The notes: generated by a model from the letters alone, not told the origin. A DNA stretch of 64,000 nucleotides from JANNXY01 sp031409775 (GCA_031409775.1 JANNXY010000042.1:1-64000); one strand, 5' to 3'. Counted from the stretch's first letter, positions 8,084-17,781 are shown. Numbers and translations: made by a program.

Positions 8084-9160
8084 TTATAACAAATCTATTA
8101 TACCACCACCTACACATTCCTCGCCATCATATATAACTAGCGACTGGCCAGAAGCGATGGTAGCTGGAAATCCTGATTTGCTATTTGCTTTCCAAATATT
8201 TCCATGATTTTCTAAATCAATTTCGATCAATTCTCCGTGATATCTGTACTGTGCAGTTAGATTGTGATTACTTGTCCACTTTTCTTTGTCTAGAATATTT
8301 ACTTTGGATAAATTAATAATATGGTCTGTGTGATTTTCGTTAGACTGCTTGGTTCCCACTGTAATAGTATTGTTATCGATATTTTTACTTAGTACATAAA
8401 GTGGTTTGTCATTATCTGTCTTCGCCTGTATCGTGAATCCATGTCGCTCTCCAATACTATAGAAAAACGCTCCGTCGTGGTATCCTATCACTTCGCCTTT
8501 AGTATTTAGAACATCTCCCCTTTTTTCCTTTATAAAGTTCTTTAGAAAATCTTTCATGTTTAATTTACCTAGAAAGCACAATCCCTGACTATCCTTCTTG
8601 TCACTTGTAAATAATTTGAATTTCTTTGCGAGTTTTCTCACTTCGGCTTTCTCGAGCCCACCTATCGGGAACTGGATATTATTTAAATCTTCTTTCTTTA
8701 TTCCATACAAGAAATACGATTGCTCTTTGGCCTTGTCTTTGCTCTTGAACAATCTACCATTTATCACCTGAGCATAGTGGCCTGTCGCTACATAGTTTGC
8801 ACCGTTGGCCATCGCCCAATTATAAAATACGCCGAATTTCACATGAGTATTGCACATCACATCTGGGTTCGGGATTCTACCTACGCGGTATTCTGCGATC
8901 ATATAGTCCACAACCTCTTTCTTGTACGCTTCCACAGCATCGCAATCTCGGAAAGGTATGCCGAGCTGTGCACAGATTCGCATCGCGTCTCTCCTATCGT
9001 CACGGCTCGTGCATTCCATAAATGGTGGCTGCCAGACGTTGATAAACACTCCAGTCACATCGTATCCAGCATCTACTAGCATCGCTGCCGCCACCGACGA
9101 GTCTACCCCGCCCGATATGCCTACAAAAACTTTTTTACCTTTTCCATTTTCAACTTTCAT
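8084..9160 (-). CDS. mnmA: tRNA-specific 2-thiouridylase MnmA
   Basis: 358 aa, normal length. Puts sulfur on the wobble U34 of Lys, Glu and Gln tRNAs. The PP-loop is GISGGVDSSVAA (about residues 13-24); the two catalytic cysteines are in NPDVMCNTHVKFG and SQGLCFLGK. The C-terminal beta-barrel for tRNA binding ends with YDGEECVGGGIID. It follows the transpeptidase fusion gene by 7 bases. The sulfur donor partner is not in this window. Confidence 0.96.
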   Translation of the reverse strand: MKVENGKGKKVFVGISGGVDSSVAAAMLVDAGYDVTGVFINVWQPPFMECTSRDDRRDAMRICAQLGIPFRDCDAVEAYKKEVVDYMIAEYRVGRIPNPDVMCNTHVKFGVFYNWAMANGANYVATGHYAQVINGRLFKSKDKAKEQSYFLYGIKKEDLNNIQFPIGGLEKAEVRKLAKKFKLFTSDKKDSQGLCFLGKLNMKDFLKNFIKEKRGDVLNTKGEVIGYHDGAFFYSIGERHGFTIQAKTDNDKPLYVLSKNIDNNTITVGTKQSNENHTDHIINLSKVNILDKEKWTSNHNLTAQYRYHGELIEIDLENHGNIWKANSKSGFPATIASGQSLVIYDGEECVGGGIIDLL

Positions 9161-9167
9161 TTTAACT

Positions 9168-10526
9168 TTAGTAATTATCTCGCAAGAAGCGAATCATTTC
9201 GCGGCTGTCGGCGTAGACGTCTTCAGAATTAAGTAAGATCACGACAATTGGACGTTTCTCACCCTGGACAGTTTCCTCATAGACTCCTATATATGTTTCC
9301 CCTGCTGCTGTGGTCTTGCCTATTTTACCCCCTAGAAAAGTACTATTTAAACCCGGAACGGTGTTGAAATTCTGCAGATCTGAATACAGAGGATCCCCAT
9401 AGACACTCGTCGTGACTCGGCCAGCACTCAGGTTGAATACAAATCTGCGATTATTGAGAACGTATTTAGCGAGAGCGTATAGATCCTGCGCAGATGATAC
9501 ATTGCCATCACCTCCACCATAGGGGTCGACGAATCTGGTGTCCTTCATATTGATAGCCTGAGCTTTCTTGTTCATGAGACCCACGAAATAGTTCTTGCCC
9601 ATACTGTCGGCTATCACATTGGCGGCCTCGTTCGATGACTCCATGAGTAATGGAAATAATAGGTCATAGACGGTTATAACCTGACCCGACTTGAGCCGAG
9701 GTTTAGAAGTGGTCGCCATCGAGTAATCATTTACCGTGAGGTTCTTCTCTATGTGGATATACTCAGTTGCAACTAGAGCTGTCATTATCTTGGTAATAGA
9801 AGCAACAGGGACCTGGTCACTTATACCCTGACTAGCCAGTATCGTATCGTTCTTCAGATCTGCTAATAAGTATTTCTCTGCTGTGACATGGGGCGTCTGA
9901 CCGATATATTTAAATGAATCATTCTGCACATCTGACTCGTATACAATTACAGGCATACCGACTTTGGTTAGGTTGTACACGATCTCTGCATCTGCTGTAG
10001 ATAGTCGTATACATCCACCAGAATAAGTCGAAGAAACCTCTGTACCATCCTCATAATACGGCCATCCATGTATAAAGAAGTTGCCCTGGAATATCATACT
10101 CCATGGCTGGTATACATGTCCGATCGAGGATAAGTGATTCTTTTTCTTGGCTTCTATTTTATAAATACCTGCAGGGGTTTCCCACCATGAGCCCTCTTTA
10201 CCTTTGGATTTTATCTCGATTTCTTTGTTCAATTCTCCATCTATATATATGCGAAGTTTCATGGCTGTGAGGTCTGCTTCTACGAAGCTTTTCTTGTCTA
10301 CCGTCAGAGAATTCTTGACCCTGCTAAAGTAGTTGATATCCGACATAGCAGCTGTAGAGCCATAGATAAAATCATTATCGTTCAATTTATCTGGCTCGGG
10401 GAAATTGTAGCCTTCTAGCGGGTTCTGGTACAAGAATCCCGCAACACCTATTACGATAATCAATATACCGGTTATGACCCCTCCCCATACTTTCTTATTA
10501 CTTTTTTTTGAATTATTTGTTTCCAT
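9168..10526 (-). CDS. L,D-transpeptidase (YkuD) fused to D-Ala-D-Ala carboxypeptidase (S11)
   Basis: 452 aa. Membrane anchor at residues 14-33. Residues about 84-197 form a YkuD domain: H153 in FIHGWPYYEDG and C172 in SGGCIRLSTADAE are the catalytic pair that makes 3-3 peptidoglycan cross-links. Residues about 215-452 form an S11 penicillin-binding domain: S243-x-x-K246 (ASITKIMTA), SSN at 297-299, and KTT at 404-406 where KTG is usual. The carboxypeptidase trims terminal D-Ala and produces the tetrapeptide that an L,D-transpeptidase needs, so the two activities fit in one chain. Start is 2 bases after mltG stop. Also acts on the same wall as MltG upstream. Confidence 0.9.
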   Translation of the reverse strand: METNNSKKSNKKVWGGVITGILIIVIGVAGFLYQNPLEGYNFPEPDKLNDNDFIYGSTAAMSDINYFSRVKNSLTVDKKSFVEADLTAMKLRIYIDGELNKEIEIKSKGKEGSWWETPAGIYKIEAKKKNHLSSIGHVYQPWSMIFQGNFFIHGWPYYEDGTEVSSTYSGGCIRLSTADAEIVYNLTKVGMPVIVYESDVQNDSFKYIGQTPHVTAEKYLLADLKNDTILASQGISDQVPVASITKIMTALVATEYIHIEKNLTVNDYSMATTSKPRLKSGQVITVYDLLFPLLMESSNEAANVIADSMGKNYFVGLMNKKAQAINMKDTRFVDPYGGGDGNVSSAQDLYALAKYVLNNRRFVFNLSAGRVTTSVYGDPLYSDLQNFNTVPGLNSTFLGGKIGKTTAAGETYIGVYEETVQGEKRPIVVILLNSEDVYADSREMIRFLRDNY

Positions 10527-10527
10527 A

Positions 10528-11493
10528 CTAGTCTTTTATATATTTAGATTTGTTTATATTGTGTTCATCGAGTGATTTGGCATAGTACATTTTCCCGTCG
10601 TCACCTGTTAGGAAATATAAATAAGGTGTATCGATAGGCGTAACTGTATCCCTGATTGACTCGATCCCTGGATTAGATATCGGACTAGGAGGAAGGCCTT
10701 TGTATTTATAAGTATTATACGGTGAGTCCAGCTTCAGATCTGCCACAGTGAGCTCCGCACTGGTTTTATTGTTGATAAACCTAAACGTCGCATCGACCTG
10801 TAGTGGCATTCCGATCTCTAGCCTCTTCCACAATATACCCGCTACTATTCTGCGACTTTCTTTGTCATTGGCCTCTTCTTCTACTATAGAAGCCATAGTG
10901 ATAATGTCCGAGAGTGGTTTGTTGAATGCACCTATTTCTTGGCTGACTTCCTTTATTCTAGTTTCGAATGTCGTTGTGAGCTTGTCTATAACAAGCGGTG
11001 TAGTGGCGAGTGGCATGAACAAATACGTATCCGGGAACAAGTAACCCTCTTTGTCCTCTGCTTTCTCTACGAATGCCTCTGCGTCGAACCCGATGAGGTT
11101 GTCTGCTAGTATCTCCGACATTTCCCTAGAACTTATTCCTTCTGGAAGAGTAATCTTCCTCGGTATGAATCCGTAGATACCCCTACTAATACGTTTGGCA
11201 ACTCCGTATACACTGAGTGGCTTCTCGAACAAATAACTACCAGCCTGTACATGTGTCTCGCTACCTGTGAGTACTATTGCCAAATGCAGCATGGTCGGAG
11301 ATCTGACTAGGCCCTGGTTCGCGAGGTGCTTGGCAATACTGTACGATCCTCTATCTGCTGGGATTTCAACTATTGTATCAGATTCAAATGTAGGCGGTGC
11401 GAAGAAATAGTATGAAAAAACACAAATTAAAACTAGCCCTAGGATTCCAGAAATTATGATTTTGTACTTGTGGGCTTGGAACATCATATACAT
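10528..11493 (-). CDS. mltG: Endolytic murein transglycosylase MltG
   Basis: 321 aa with an N-terminal membrane helix (about residues 11-31). The YceG domain covers the rest: LysM-like segment first, then the catalytic Glu in ITMASIVEEEAND, and QVDATFRF, the SPYNTY segment and GLPPSPISNPG near the C-terminus. It cuts nascent glycan strands at the membrane and so sets strand length. The ATG shares one base with the upstream gene's stop (TAATG), showing translational coupling to the 11493-12788 gene. Confidence 0.94.
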   Translation of the reverse strand: MYMMFQAHKYKIIISGILGLVLICVFSYYFFAPPTFESDTIVEIPADRGSYSIAKHLANQGLVRSPTMLHLAIVLTGSETHVQAGSYLFEKPLSVYGVAKRISRGIYGFIPRKITLPEGISSREMSEILADNLIGFDAEAFVEKAEDKEGYLFPDTYLFMPLATTPLVIDKLTTTFETRIKEVSQEIGAFNKPLSDIITMASIVEEEANDKESRRIVAGILWKRLEIGMPLQVDATFRFINNKTSAELTVADLKLDSPYNTYKYKGLPPSPISNPGIESIRDTVTPIDTPYLYFLTGDDGKMYYAKSLDEHNINKSKYIKD

Positions 11494-12788
11494 TATACTG
11501 GAAGATTACCTGGTGGTTCAGCCTTCTTGGACAGTACGCGGTCAAACGACGGAGTCTGCACCACCTGGCCTGGGAAGTGATACACGGTTGCGAGCTCCTC
11601 GCTGTTTAGCACCATGTGCTTTTCTTTGTTGGGTTCATAGAAATAATCTCTGGCTCTATATACTTCAAATAATTCCTGCTTTTTCTTCAACAATTTTTTG
11701 CCAAATATATCTTGCCAAGGGTAGTCAAACGATGTTGCGTTCTTTGGCTTGAAGCCATTTAGATTGTGCGAGCCGTACTGCTTGAATATACTCGTGAGCC
11801 CACCAATGTTCGATGCGTCAAAGAACTCATTCTCTGATATATACATTGCCCGGATCCCTACATCGTATGCGGGCTTGGATACACTCCTCTCGAGCGCATT
11901 GATCACTTCTGACTGACCCTTGCTCACATTGGGGAATACTTTCTGTTCCTTGCCGTCTTTGTCCTTGATCACTTGCACCGTTTCTTCTTTGATCTTCTTT
12001 ATCTCCTCGGCTGCAGAATCCTTCCAATTATCTTTCTTCTTCCAGAGCTCTTTCCAGGCGTCATTGTAACCTTTCTCTAGCAAAGTCTTCTTAAACTTTC
12101 CCCAGCGTAGAGAAAAAGGTATCAAATCCTCATCCTTGTGCCCCCGCACAATAAACTGGATCCAGACTTGCTGACGCTGTCCTACGCTTCCCAGAAACTC
12201 TATCGTAGGTGTAATAGGATCTACTTTGAATTCTTCTTCTAGGAGCTTCTCCTCTCCGATACCGAAGTCACGGTAAGTCTTTATCGGGAATGCATCCGCT
12301 TTGCTAAGCTCGATCTCGCATCCCCATAGACCGTATTCACTAGGATTGTAGTTTATCTTCTTTGTATAATCTTTGACCTCTGTGACCTCGATACCTGGAT
12401 ACTGTGCATATAGCTGTGTCTCTGTAAATTTCTTCCAACCTGTCCATGTCCAGATGAAGAATCTAACCTTGCCCTCGATAGATGCAAGCTCGAGTGAGAA
12501 GTACGGACGAGTCTTGCCCAAGAAGTTCCTGTCGTACCATGTACCTTCGCCGCCAGTCTGGTTCAGGTTGAGCAGGAATGCCTCCATAGCGGATGGAGTC
12601 TTGGTAACTTCTTTGGGTAATAAGATTTCCAACACTACAGGGTTCTGCTTGTTCCAGAACACGCGACGCTTGTACGCAACAAATGTTTCGAAAAACTTAC
12701 CCCACAGAAGAAATGGCAAAGAGACAGTAGCTATAGTTATAGCGTACCTGATTATAGAAGGGACATAATCCACCAATGATTCATTCAT
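11493..12788 (-). CDS. Membrane-anchored conserved protein of unknown function (431 aa)
   Basis: N-terminal membrane helix (about residues 12-33), then a large cytoplasmic-type domain. The segment VVLEILLPKEVTKTPSAMEA (about residues 46-65) resembles the region just after the membrane part of conjugation-type ATPases in these bacteria, but there is no Walker A or B here, so it is not itself an ATPase. A charged coiled-coil stretch with many KKE/EEIKK runs lies at about 240-290. It sits between the sigma-like regulator gene and mltG, coupled to mltG. Function unknown. Confidence 0.65.
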   Translation of the reverse strand: MNESLVDYVPSIIRYAITIATVSLPFLLWGKFFETFVAYKRRVFWNKQNPVVLEILLPKEVTKTPSAMEAFLLNLNQTGGEGTWYDRNFLGKTRPYFSLELASIEGKVRFFIWTWTGWKKFTETQLYAQYPGIEVTEVKDYTKKINYNPSEYGLWGCEIELSKADAFPIKTYRDFGIGEEKLLEEEFKVDPITPTIEFLGSVGQRQQVWIQFIVRGHKDEDLIPFSLRWGKFKKTLLEKGYNDAWKELWKKKDNWKDSAAEEIKKIKEETVQVIKDKDGKEQKVFPNVSKGQSEVINALERSVSKPAYDVGIRAMYISENEFFDASNIGGLTSIFKQYGSHNLNGFKPKNATSFDYPWQDIFGKKLLKKKQELFEVYRARDYFYEPNKEKHMVLNSEELATVYHFPGQVVQTPSFDRVLSKKAEPPGNLPV

Positions 12789-12797
12789 GTGTATATT

Positions 12798-13832
12798 CTA
12801 TACTATAGAATAAATATTGTCTTTGTTTTTCTTGAAATGCTTGGGGTTCTGGAGATTTACGAGTATTGTATTTTCTTTTACATATCTTTCTTTCATAACC
12901 TTGTCGATGATCTGCTCTTTGGTCATTGGGCCGTTTTTAGAAATTACTGACTTGATAACGTCTTTGACTACACCTGAAATATATCCCCATTCAGCTAGTG
13001 CGTATAGACCTCTACCTACGAGAACGAACCTTTTGTCTTTGATAAGCTCATTGTGAGTGGTAGCAACATGTGCGCGCTTGCCAAATATAGAAGATATCGC
13101 CTTGGCTACTTCTCTAAAGTGGATTGGTGAACCGTGTCTTCTGATAATTAGGAATGCATAGTCGCGCATGCCTTTGAGTCTGATGTTGGGTGAAGTTGCC
13201 TTGCCCCATTCACCGAGTGGGTTCTTGCCTATAGTCTTCGACATAGAGAGCCATCGCTTGATCATTTCTTCATTCTTATACTCATCTGATAGATCCTTGA
13301 CATGTTCTAGGAACTGCTTGATAAGCTCGGTCTCTGGGATTATGTCCTCATCATCTAGGTTCTCGTAGATCTTGCGGAGAGAGAGGTGAATCTTCTTGGA
13401 CAACTCTTCGTCGATATGCCATCTATGGGTAAACTCATCATCGTCTTTCATTTTCTTGAATTCGGGAGCGAGAACAAGCATGAAATGAACATGGTTCTGA
13501 ACTGACTTGTCTTTGCCTACTGAACGTAGTATCTCCTGCTCTGCAACGATACTTCCTAAATCCTTTATTATCTTTTGTAATTCTTCGAATGGTGCACGCT
13601 CTTTCTTGTATACATCAGATTTGCGGATGTTCTGGAGTGCGTATTCTTCGATCTGTCGAACACGCTCACGGGTGATGCCGTATTTCTTGCCTATTGCTTC
13701 TAGGGTGACTTTCTTCTGATCTGTACCTAGTCCATAACGAGCCGTGAGTATATCCCGGGCGCGGACTGGTAATGCGCCTAAAAGCTTTTTAACTACCTGC
13801 TTTGGTTTGAATTCCATGCGTGTGGTTGTCAT
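12798..13832 (-). CDS. Sigma-70 region 4 protein with tandem HARE-HTH domains
   Basis: 344 aa. Residues about 5-70 match sigma-70 region 4: RARDILTARYGLG, TLEAIGKKYGITRERVRQIE is the -35-binding HTH. No region 2 or 3 exists, so it cannot act as a full sigma factor. The middle (about 75-215) is helical and unassigned. Residues about 222-282 and 288-344 look like two HARE-HTH winged helices (GSPIHFREVAKAISS; NGPMTKEQIIDKVMK), the fold found in the delta subunit of Firmicute RNA polymerase. It could be an RNA-polymerase associated factor or a promoter-specific regulator. It begins 47 bases after leuS and leads the 13.8-6.5 kb run. Confidence 0.8.
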   Translation of the reverse strand: MTTTRMEFKPKQVVKKLLGALPVRARDILTARYGLGTDQKKVTLEAIGKKYGITRERVRQIEEYALQNIRKSDVYKKERAPFEELQKIIKDLGSIVAEQEILRSVGKDKSVQNHVHFMLVLAPEFKKMKDDDEFTHRWHIDEELSKKIHLSLRKIYENLDDEDIIPETELIKQFLEHVKDLSDEYKNEEMIKRWLSMSKTIGKNPLGEWGKATSPNIRLKGMRDYAFLIIRRHGSPIHFREVAKAISSIFGKRAHVATTHNELIKDKRFVLVGRGLYALAEWGYISGVVKDVIKSVISKNGPMTKEQIIDKVMKERYVKENTILVNLQNPKHFKKNKDNIYSIV

Positions 13833-13879
13833 AATTAAACAATTTATAAATAAAGATAGTTAGTAGATTATCATTATTA

Positions 13880-16723
13880 TCAATTTCCGTCAACTACAAT
13901 ACTGACTAGCCTGCCAGGGACGTATATTTCCTTCTTTATTACCCTCCCGGCGATCCACTTATCCACAGCTGGTAGGGCTCTAGTAAGCTCAATAACATCT
14001 TTCTGTGTCGCTTCCCTGCTTACTTCTAGTTCAGCCCTAACCTTGCCATTTACCTGTATCGCAATCTTTATAGTATCTGAAACAAGCTTGGATGCATCGT
14101 ATGAGGGCCAGTTTGCCTTGTGGACAGAGGATTTGTGGCCTATCTGGCTCCAGAGCTCTTCGGTTACATGTGGGGCAAATGGGGCAAGTAGCTGGAGCAC
14201 GGTCTCGTAGACTTTATTATTTACGCTTTCTTCTTTCTCTAGTCTATTTAAGAGGATCATAAGTGTAGAGATGGCGGTGTTGAACGACATTTTCTCTATA
14301 TCTTCGCTTACTTTCTTTATACTTTGATTAAGTAGAATTTCTACGTCAGAGGGAGTTTTAATCTTCTTGTCCAATTTCTCTGCTAGCTTCCAAACGCGTT
14401 CCACGAACCTACGTGAGCCAACTACACTATCTGAACTCCATGCAACAGGTTGGTCAAATGGACCCATGAACATTTCAAATACACGGAGACTATCTGCTCC
14501 ATAGATCTTTACCAAGTCATCCGGATTAACAACATTACCCTTTGATTTGGACATTTTTTCTCCGCCTTCAGCAAGTATTAGCCCGTGGGAGGTTCTCTTA
14601 GCGTATGGTTCAATCGTAGGAACTTCTCCGATATCATAGAGAAATTTGTGCCAGAATCGAGAATACAAAAGATGCAGCGTAGTATGCTCCATGCCGCCGT
14701 TGTACCAGTCCACTGGGGTCCATTTATCAAGCTTATTCTTGTCAGCGAAAGATTTTTTATTCTTTGGGTCTATATATCGCAAATAATACCAAGAAGATCC
14801 AGCCCAGTTGGGCATTGTATCTGTTTCCCTTTCAGCATCGCCCTTACACTTCGGGCATTGGACGTTGACCCATTTGGAAATAGTTGATAGCGGGGACTCT
14901 CCGTTGTCAGTGGGCTCATAATGCTTTACTTTGGGCAATACGACCGGCAAATCCTTCTCTGGTACAGGTACCCAACCACAATCATTACAATTTATCATTG
15001 GAATTGGCTCTCCCCAATATCGCTGGCGAGAGAAGACCCAGTCTTTCAATTTATACTTTACGACCTTACGGCCGAATTCATTTGTAATTTTTCCTTTTGC
15101 TTCATTTGCAGTTAGTCCATCAAACTCGCCTGAGTTGATTACAATTCCATCGCCTGTGTAAGGAGGGAAATATTCTGAACTCATGCGTTCGAGCCAGAAC
15201 TTGAGCTCTGAGTTTACCATTTTGCCTACAACGAATTCCTGAGGGGAAACCCACAATATTTCATTGGTTTCTTCTTCACCAGCAGCTATTTCAGTTCTAT
15301 CGTTTCCAATAAGTTCGAAATACGCAGCGGTCGTGATGGCCACTCTGTTTTCATCTTTGTGTTTAGCAAAGTAAGAAGCTTGCACCGGTCCCCCGAGAGT
15401 TTTTATAAATTTCAAATTTGTGTAGCCAGTTTCCTCTATAACTTCGCGGACAGCAGCTTGTTCTGCGCTTTCATTTTCTTCTATCCCACCTATCACCACG
15501 GTATCCCATCCAAATTTACTATTGCGGATAATCAAGTATTTATCTTGGTTCGGATCGTACACTATCGCATGTGCATTCTTCCTTACTTTAGAGGACTTGT
15601 CTGACCTCGGAGGATTCACATGGTCTACAACCGAAGGCATGATTACGTCTCTTATTTCCAAATCGTATTTCTTTGCGAATTTAAAGTCACGTTCATCGTG
15701 AGCTGGCACTGCCATTACTGCACCTGTTCCATAATTAACCAGAACATAGTCTGCTATCCAAATCGGAATTTCTTCCCCTGTTGCAGGGTTTATGGCTACT
15801 ACGCCTTTTACTTCCACCCCAGTCTTTTCCTTGGTAGCATCAGTTCTGTCTATCTCGGTTTTGTCTTTTGATTTTTTTATATAATCCTCTACTTCCTTTT
15901 TATTTTCTATTGGGAGTTCAGCTATCAGCCTGTGTTCTGGTGCTAGCACGATATAGGTTACGCCATATAGTGTGTCGGCACGAGTGGTAAATACTGTGAT
16001 TTTCTCAGAACTGTCCTTGATCTGGAAATCAATCTCCGCACCTTCACTCCTACCAATCCAATTGCGTTGCTGGATCTTTATCTTTTCAAGGAAATCTACA
16101 GTGTCCAAATCTTTGTCCAATCTGTCTGCGTATTTGGTGATAGCAAGCATCCATTGATCCTTGTCCCTCTTTTCTACTGCAGTTCCACATCGTTCACATT
16201 TACCATCTACTACCTCTTCGTTGGCGAGGCCGATTTTATCTTTGGGACACCAATTTATATTCATTTTGGATTTGTAAGCCAAACCTTTCTCAAACATCTT
16301 TAGAAATATCCACTGTGTCCATTTATAGTATTCGGGATCAGTTGTATTGACCTCTCGTGACCAGTCAAAGGAAGCTCCTAAGTTTTTAATTTGTTTTCTG
16401 AAATTACCTGTATTTTGCTTAGTAACAAACGCGGGCTGTTTACCAGTTTTAATAGCATAGTTTTCAGTAGGAAGTCCAAATGCATCCCATCCCATGGGAT
16501 AAAGCACGTTAAACCCTTCTACTCGTCTCTTCCTTGCAATTGCATCCAGGGCAATATATGGCCTCACATGACCGACATGGAGACCGTCGCCAGACGGAAA
16601 AGGAAATTCAACCAGTGCATAGAATTTAGGCTTATCTGTCTTTTCGCTTGTTTTATAAAGCTTCTTCTCTTCCCACTTCTTCTGCCATTTCTTCTCTATT
16701 TTCTTGTGATCATAAGACTTCAT
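13880..16723 (-). CDS. leuS: Leucyl-tRNA synthetase with a Nudix domain inserted in CP1
   Basis: 947 aa; bacterial LeuRS is usually about 860, and the excess is a Nudix insert. HIGH motif is HVGH (49-52), KMSKS is EKMSKSKGN. Zinc-type cysteines at CPKD and CERC (159-179). The CP1 editing domain keeps its Thr-rich FTTRADTLYG and the AHDERD segment (341-346). Between EIRDVI (361) and YTGDGIVINSGEF, residues about 371-515 form a complete Nudix hydrolase domain with the box G412-x5-E418-x7-REVIEETGY (to 434), all catalytic Glu present. The frame is continuous. The insert sits where the editing pocket is, so it may hydrolyse a nucleotide by-product or bind a regulator; inference. 19 bases after the DUF5671 gene. 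Confidence 0.95.
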   Translation of the reverse strand: MKSYDHKKIEKKWQKKWEEKKLYKTSEKTDKPKFYALVEFPFPSGDGLHVGHVRPYIALDAIARKRRVEGFNVLYPMGWDAFGLPTENYAIKTGKQPAFVTKQNTGNFRKQIKNLGASFDWSREVNTTDPEYYKWTQWIFLKMFEKGLAYKSKMNINWCPKDKIGLANEEVVDGKCERCGTAVEKRDKDQWMLAITKYADRLDKDLDTVDFLEKIKIQQRNWIGRSEGAEIDFQIKDSSEKITVFTTRADTLYGVTYIVLAPEHRLIAELPIENKKEVEDYIKKSKDKTEIDRTDATKEKTGVEVKGVVAINPATGEEIPIWIADYVLVNYGTGAVMAVPAHDERDFKFAKKYDLEIRDVIMPSVVDHVNPPRSDKSSKVRKNAHAIVYDPNQDKYLIIRNSKFGWDTVVIGGIEENESAEQAAVREVIEETGYTNLKFIKTLGGPVQASYFAKHKDENRVAITTAAYFELIGNDRTEIAAGEEETNEILWVSPQEFVVGKMVNSELKFWLERMSSEYFPPYTGDGIVINSGEFDGLTANEAKGKITNEFGRKVVKYKLKDWVFSRQRYWGEPIPMINCNDCGWVPVPEKDLPVVLPKVKHYEPTDNGESPLSTISKWVNVQCPKCKGDAERETDTMPNWAGSSWYYLRYIDPKNKKSFADKNKLDKWTPVDWYNGGMEHTTLHLLYSRFWHKFLYDIGEVPTIEPYAKRTSHGLILAEGGEKMSKSKGNVVNPDDLVKIYGADSLRVFEMFMGPFDQPVAWSSDSVVGSRRFVERVWKLAEKLDKKIKTPSDVEILLNQSIKKVSEDIEKMSFNTAISTLMILLNRLEKEESVNNKVYETVLQLLAPFAPHVTEELWSQIGHKSSVHKANWPSYDASKLVSDTIKIAIQVNGKVRAELEVSREATQKDVIELTRALPAVDKWIAGRVIKKEIYVPGRLVSIVVDGN

Positions 16724-16742
16724 ATAGTAGTAACATATACTA

Positions 16743-17735
16743 CTATTCCATCGGCTTTGTGTCTATCGGATAGCGCTTGGGATCGATAGTACGAGTAAAG
16801 CAATTAGCGCCTTCGGTATGCTCGAAGCTCTCGTTCATTGGGAAACCGCCAATACTCGTATCCATATCCATCGCAGGATAAGGATAGGTCATTGAACCAC
16901 CATAGCTTCCACGACCCTTGTTATCGTCCGTAGCTAGGGCGAAATCAGCACAGATTTCAAACGCTGGCGAGGTCGAGGCTACTTTATTATATCCATATAC
17001 CTGACCTGATTCTGGATCTAGGAACTGATCTTTTACTTCTGGATATAGTGGATCGATAAGCTCATCTAGAGTCTCTGGGACTGCACCTGTGCGCTGATAA
17101 TGGCTCACAACCTGCCACTGAATGTTCTGCAAATTCTCAATACGAGTCTGATCATCACGAAGCTTGCGCTGATCCTGTGGCAATCCAACGATAAATAATC
17201 CGCCAATTATACTTACGATAACTACCACCGAAGTAACTGTGGTAAAAATTCTTAATAAATTAGGTTTCGAAAAATATATTTGTCGTAGGTCGCGAACTGT
17301 GTACCAAAACACCGCAAATGCCACAATGAAAACTACTGCAAATTTAGAGACAAATCTGCTTGAAATCTCGCCAGAAAGGAAAGTGTTGATAAGGCTTATG
17401 AGGTCGCCTGCAACCACTACCCCCGCAACAAACAAAGTAAAATAAGAAAGCCATCTGCGTACCGACCAATCTCGAAGTGCCTCGTTGCTTTTTAATTCCT
17501 TGAACATGAGTTTGGACAGATAGATAAGTATAGGAAATGCAACGACGAGTGTTGACAGCGCGAACCTGATCGGAGAATAAAAAGGGTTATAGTCTCCAGC
17601 CAGTCTGTCTGGGAATACATAGTCGATCACTCCGAACGCGAACACTAGGAAGCTAGTGACAGATGTATACAGGGCAGCGACAATTCCAATCTGCAAGAAG
17701 AAATCTTTTGCTTTTGAGTTGTGATTTGTAGACAT
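16743..17735 (-). CDS. DUF5671-type membrane protein with pilin-like tail
   Basis: 330 aa. About five membrane helices in residues 10-195 (for example TSFLVFAFGVIDYVF, VAFPILIYLSKLMF, VVVIVSIIGGLFIVGL). The soluble C-terminal part begins LRDDQTRIENLQNIQWQVV and contains LDELIDPLYPEVKDQFLDPE and GQVYGYNK, which resembles the mature region of type II secretion pseudopilins. DUF5671 proteins are common in these bacteria and have no known role. Upstream -10-like TATAAT about 35 bases before the ATG. Start of the unit that includes leuS. Confidence 0.75.
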   Translation of the reverse strand: MSTNHNSKAKDFFLQIGIVAALYTSVTSFLVFAFGVIDYVFPDRLAGDYNPFYSPIRFALSTLVVAFPILIYLSKLMFKELKSNEALRDWSVRRWLSYFTLFVAGVVVAGDLISLINTFLSGEISSRFVSKFAVVFIVAFAVFWYTVRDLRQIYFSKPNLLRIFTTVTSVVVIVSIIGGLFIVGLPQDQRKLRDDQTRIENLQNIQWQVVSHYQRTGAVPETLDELIDPLYPEVKDQFLDPESGQVYGYNKVASTSPAFEICADFALATDDNKGRGSYGGSMTYPYPAMDMDTSIGGFPMNESFEHTEGANCFTRTIDPKRYPIDTKPME

Positions 17736-17781
17736 GATTCGTGATTAATAACAATAAGTGCTTATTATACTATAATTAAAA

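Noticed and set aside
13880..16723. Nudix part of LeuRS as an assembly artefact
   Set aside because: The frame is continuous, both joins lie at a known insertion-tolerant site of CP1, and all Nudix residues are intact.
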